A DNA stretch of 64,000 bases from contig OY757011.1 in NCBI GenBank assembly GCA_963580285.1, positions 198,541,644 to 198,605,643 on the forward strand. The letters are read 5' to 3'. Position numbers and translations under genes: made by a program. Of the stretch, positions 63,038 to 64,000 are shown one piece after another. A model generated the notes under the pieces. It saw only the letters and a list, made by a program, of their open reading frames with translations. It was not told where the DNA came from and did not search any database. This stretch comes from Lucinisca nassula (Eukaryota; Mollusca; Bivalvia; Lucinida; Lucinidae). Numbering within the stretch: position 1 is the stretch's first letter; every line of letters begins with the position of its first letter.

Positions 63038-64000
63038 TTAGCTCACCTGAGCCGAAGGCTCAAGGTGAGCTATTGTGATCGGTCAATGTCCGTCGTCCGT
63101 CGTGCTTCGTGCGTCGTTCGTCTGTCAACAATTTTCTTAAATGACATCTCCTCCTAAACCAATGGATGGATTTTGCTATAATTTCACAGGAATGTTCCTT
63201 GAGTGACCCTCTTTCAAAATTACCTAAATCGTTCCGCCCCGTTAAACAAAATGGCCGCCAGAGCTAAAAATAGAAAAACCTTTAAATGACATCTTTTCCT
63301 AGGCAAATGGCCCGATTTGAAAATAATTTCACAGGAACGTTCCTTGAGTGACCCTCTTTCAAAATTGCCTAAATCGTTCCGCTCCGTTAAACAAAATGGC
63401 ACCAGGAGCTAAAAATAGAAAAACCTTCAAATGACATCTCCTCCTGGTACAATTTGAAAATAATTTCACAGGAACGTTCCTTGAGTGAGCCTCTTTCAAA
63501 ATTGCCTTAATCATTCTGCTCCGTTAAACAAAATGGCCGCCAGAGCCAAAAATAGAAAAACCTTTAAATGACATCTCCTCCTAGGCAAATAGCCCGATTT
63601 GAAAATAATTTCACAGGAATGTTGCTTGAGTGACCCTCTTTCAAAATTGCCTAAATCGTTCCGCTCCGTTAAACAAAATGGACACCAGAGATAAAAATAG
63701 AAAAACCTTCAAATGACATCTCCTCCTAGGCAAATGGCCCGATTTGAAAATAACTTCACAGGAATGTTCCTTGAGTGACCCTCTTTCAAAATTGCCTAAA
63801 TTGTTCCACTCTGTTAAACAAAATGGCCGCCAGAGCTAAAAATAGAAAAACATTTAAATGACATCTCCTCCAAGGCAAATGGCACGATTAGGAAATAATT
63901 TCACAGGAACGTTCGTCGAGTGACCCTTTTTCAAAATTGTCTAAATCGTTCCGCTCGTTAAACAAAATGGGCACCAGAGCTAAATATAGAAAAACCTTTA
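63038..64000 (+). repeat. J element, start; runs off the window
   Basis: Opens TTAGCTCACCTGAGCCGAAG with hairpin to AAGGTGAGCTATTGTGATC, then CCGTCGTCCGTCGTGCTTCG. From 63140 about six units of about 155 bp follow (AAATGACATCTCCTCCTAGG, AAATAATTTCACAGGAACGT, TTGAGTGACCCTCTTTCAAA, CGTTAAACAAAATGGC). Units are about 90% alike, more uniform than in the 25.8 kb array. Confidence 0.85.

Overview
The window is animal nuclear DNA and most probably comes from a bivalve mollusc. It has spliced exons separated by introns of 13 kb and more, no bacterial gene arrangement, and a very dense load of short interspersed repeats. The bivalve call rests on repeat style: tRNA-derived SINEs resembling mollusc RUDI-type elements, array-carrying repeats that open TTAGCTCACCTGAGC and close GGTGAGCGA...CCATCATG, and piggyBac-like TTAA MITEs. 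This is recognition from memory, not a database search, and no species is claimed.

The one host gene I can support lies on the + strand from about 31.2 kb to at least 60.2 kb. Three exons (31206-31893, 44911-45043, 59622-60239) have good splice signals and compatible phases (0, then 1), and together they read as one protein. It has an N-terminal TIR-like domain, the Ig-like DBB region, a long Ser-rich insert and a helical segment, in the order seen in the cytoplasmic adaptors BCAP (PIK3AP1), BANK1 and insect Dof. The 5' non-coding exon and the ankyrin-type 3' part are not seen. A small exon-like block at 62585-62649 is uncertain. The introns are about 13.0 and 14.6 kb and consist mostly of repeats.

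Nearly everything else is mobile or repetitive DNA. (1) HP-MITE: a hairpin MITE of about 200-290 bp around a perfect central palindrome, more than 35 copies, in two subfamilies (HP-1 with CGAAAACACGCC ends, HP-2 with CACGGACTTGTTCACGTGATG-like ends). (2) SINE-B: about 300 bp with a GC-rich head and a (CAAA)n tail, nearly 30 copies, with 13-14 bp target duplications. (3) SINE-D and SINE-R: tRNA-derived SINEs. (4) PB-MITE: TTAA-flanked MITEs. (5) Two mariner-type elements, both broken by later insertions. (6) Two short LTR elements whose LTRs contain a tRNA-like sequence (Helenus-type TRIMs). (7) J elements: repeats filled with 125-160 bp tandem units, including a 3.8 kb array at 25.85-29.66 kb. 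(8) An F element with a decayed coding piece, and LINE fragments.

Layout: 0-12.8 kb is a mosaic of MITEs and SINEs. 12.84-17.29 kb is a large inverted repeat. 17.3-25.8 kb is mixed repeats, including a foldback element and a CRE/TATA cluster. 25.85-29.66 kb is the J array. 30.3-31.2 kb holds two related minisatellites that run up to the first coding exon. 31.2-60.2 kb is the adaptor gene with its repeat-filled introns. 60.2-64 kb holds nested MITEs and the start of another J element that runs off the end.
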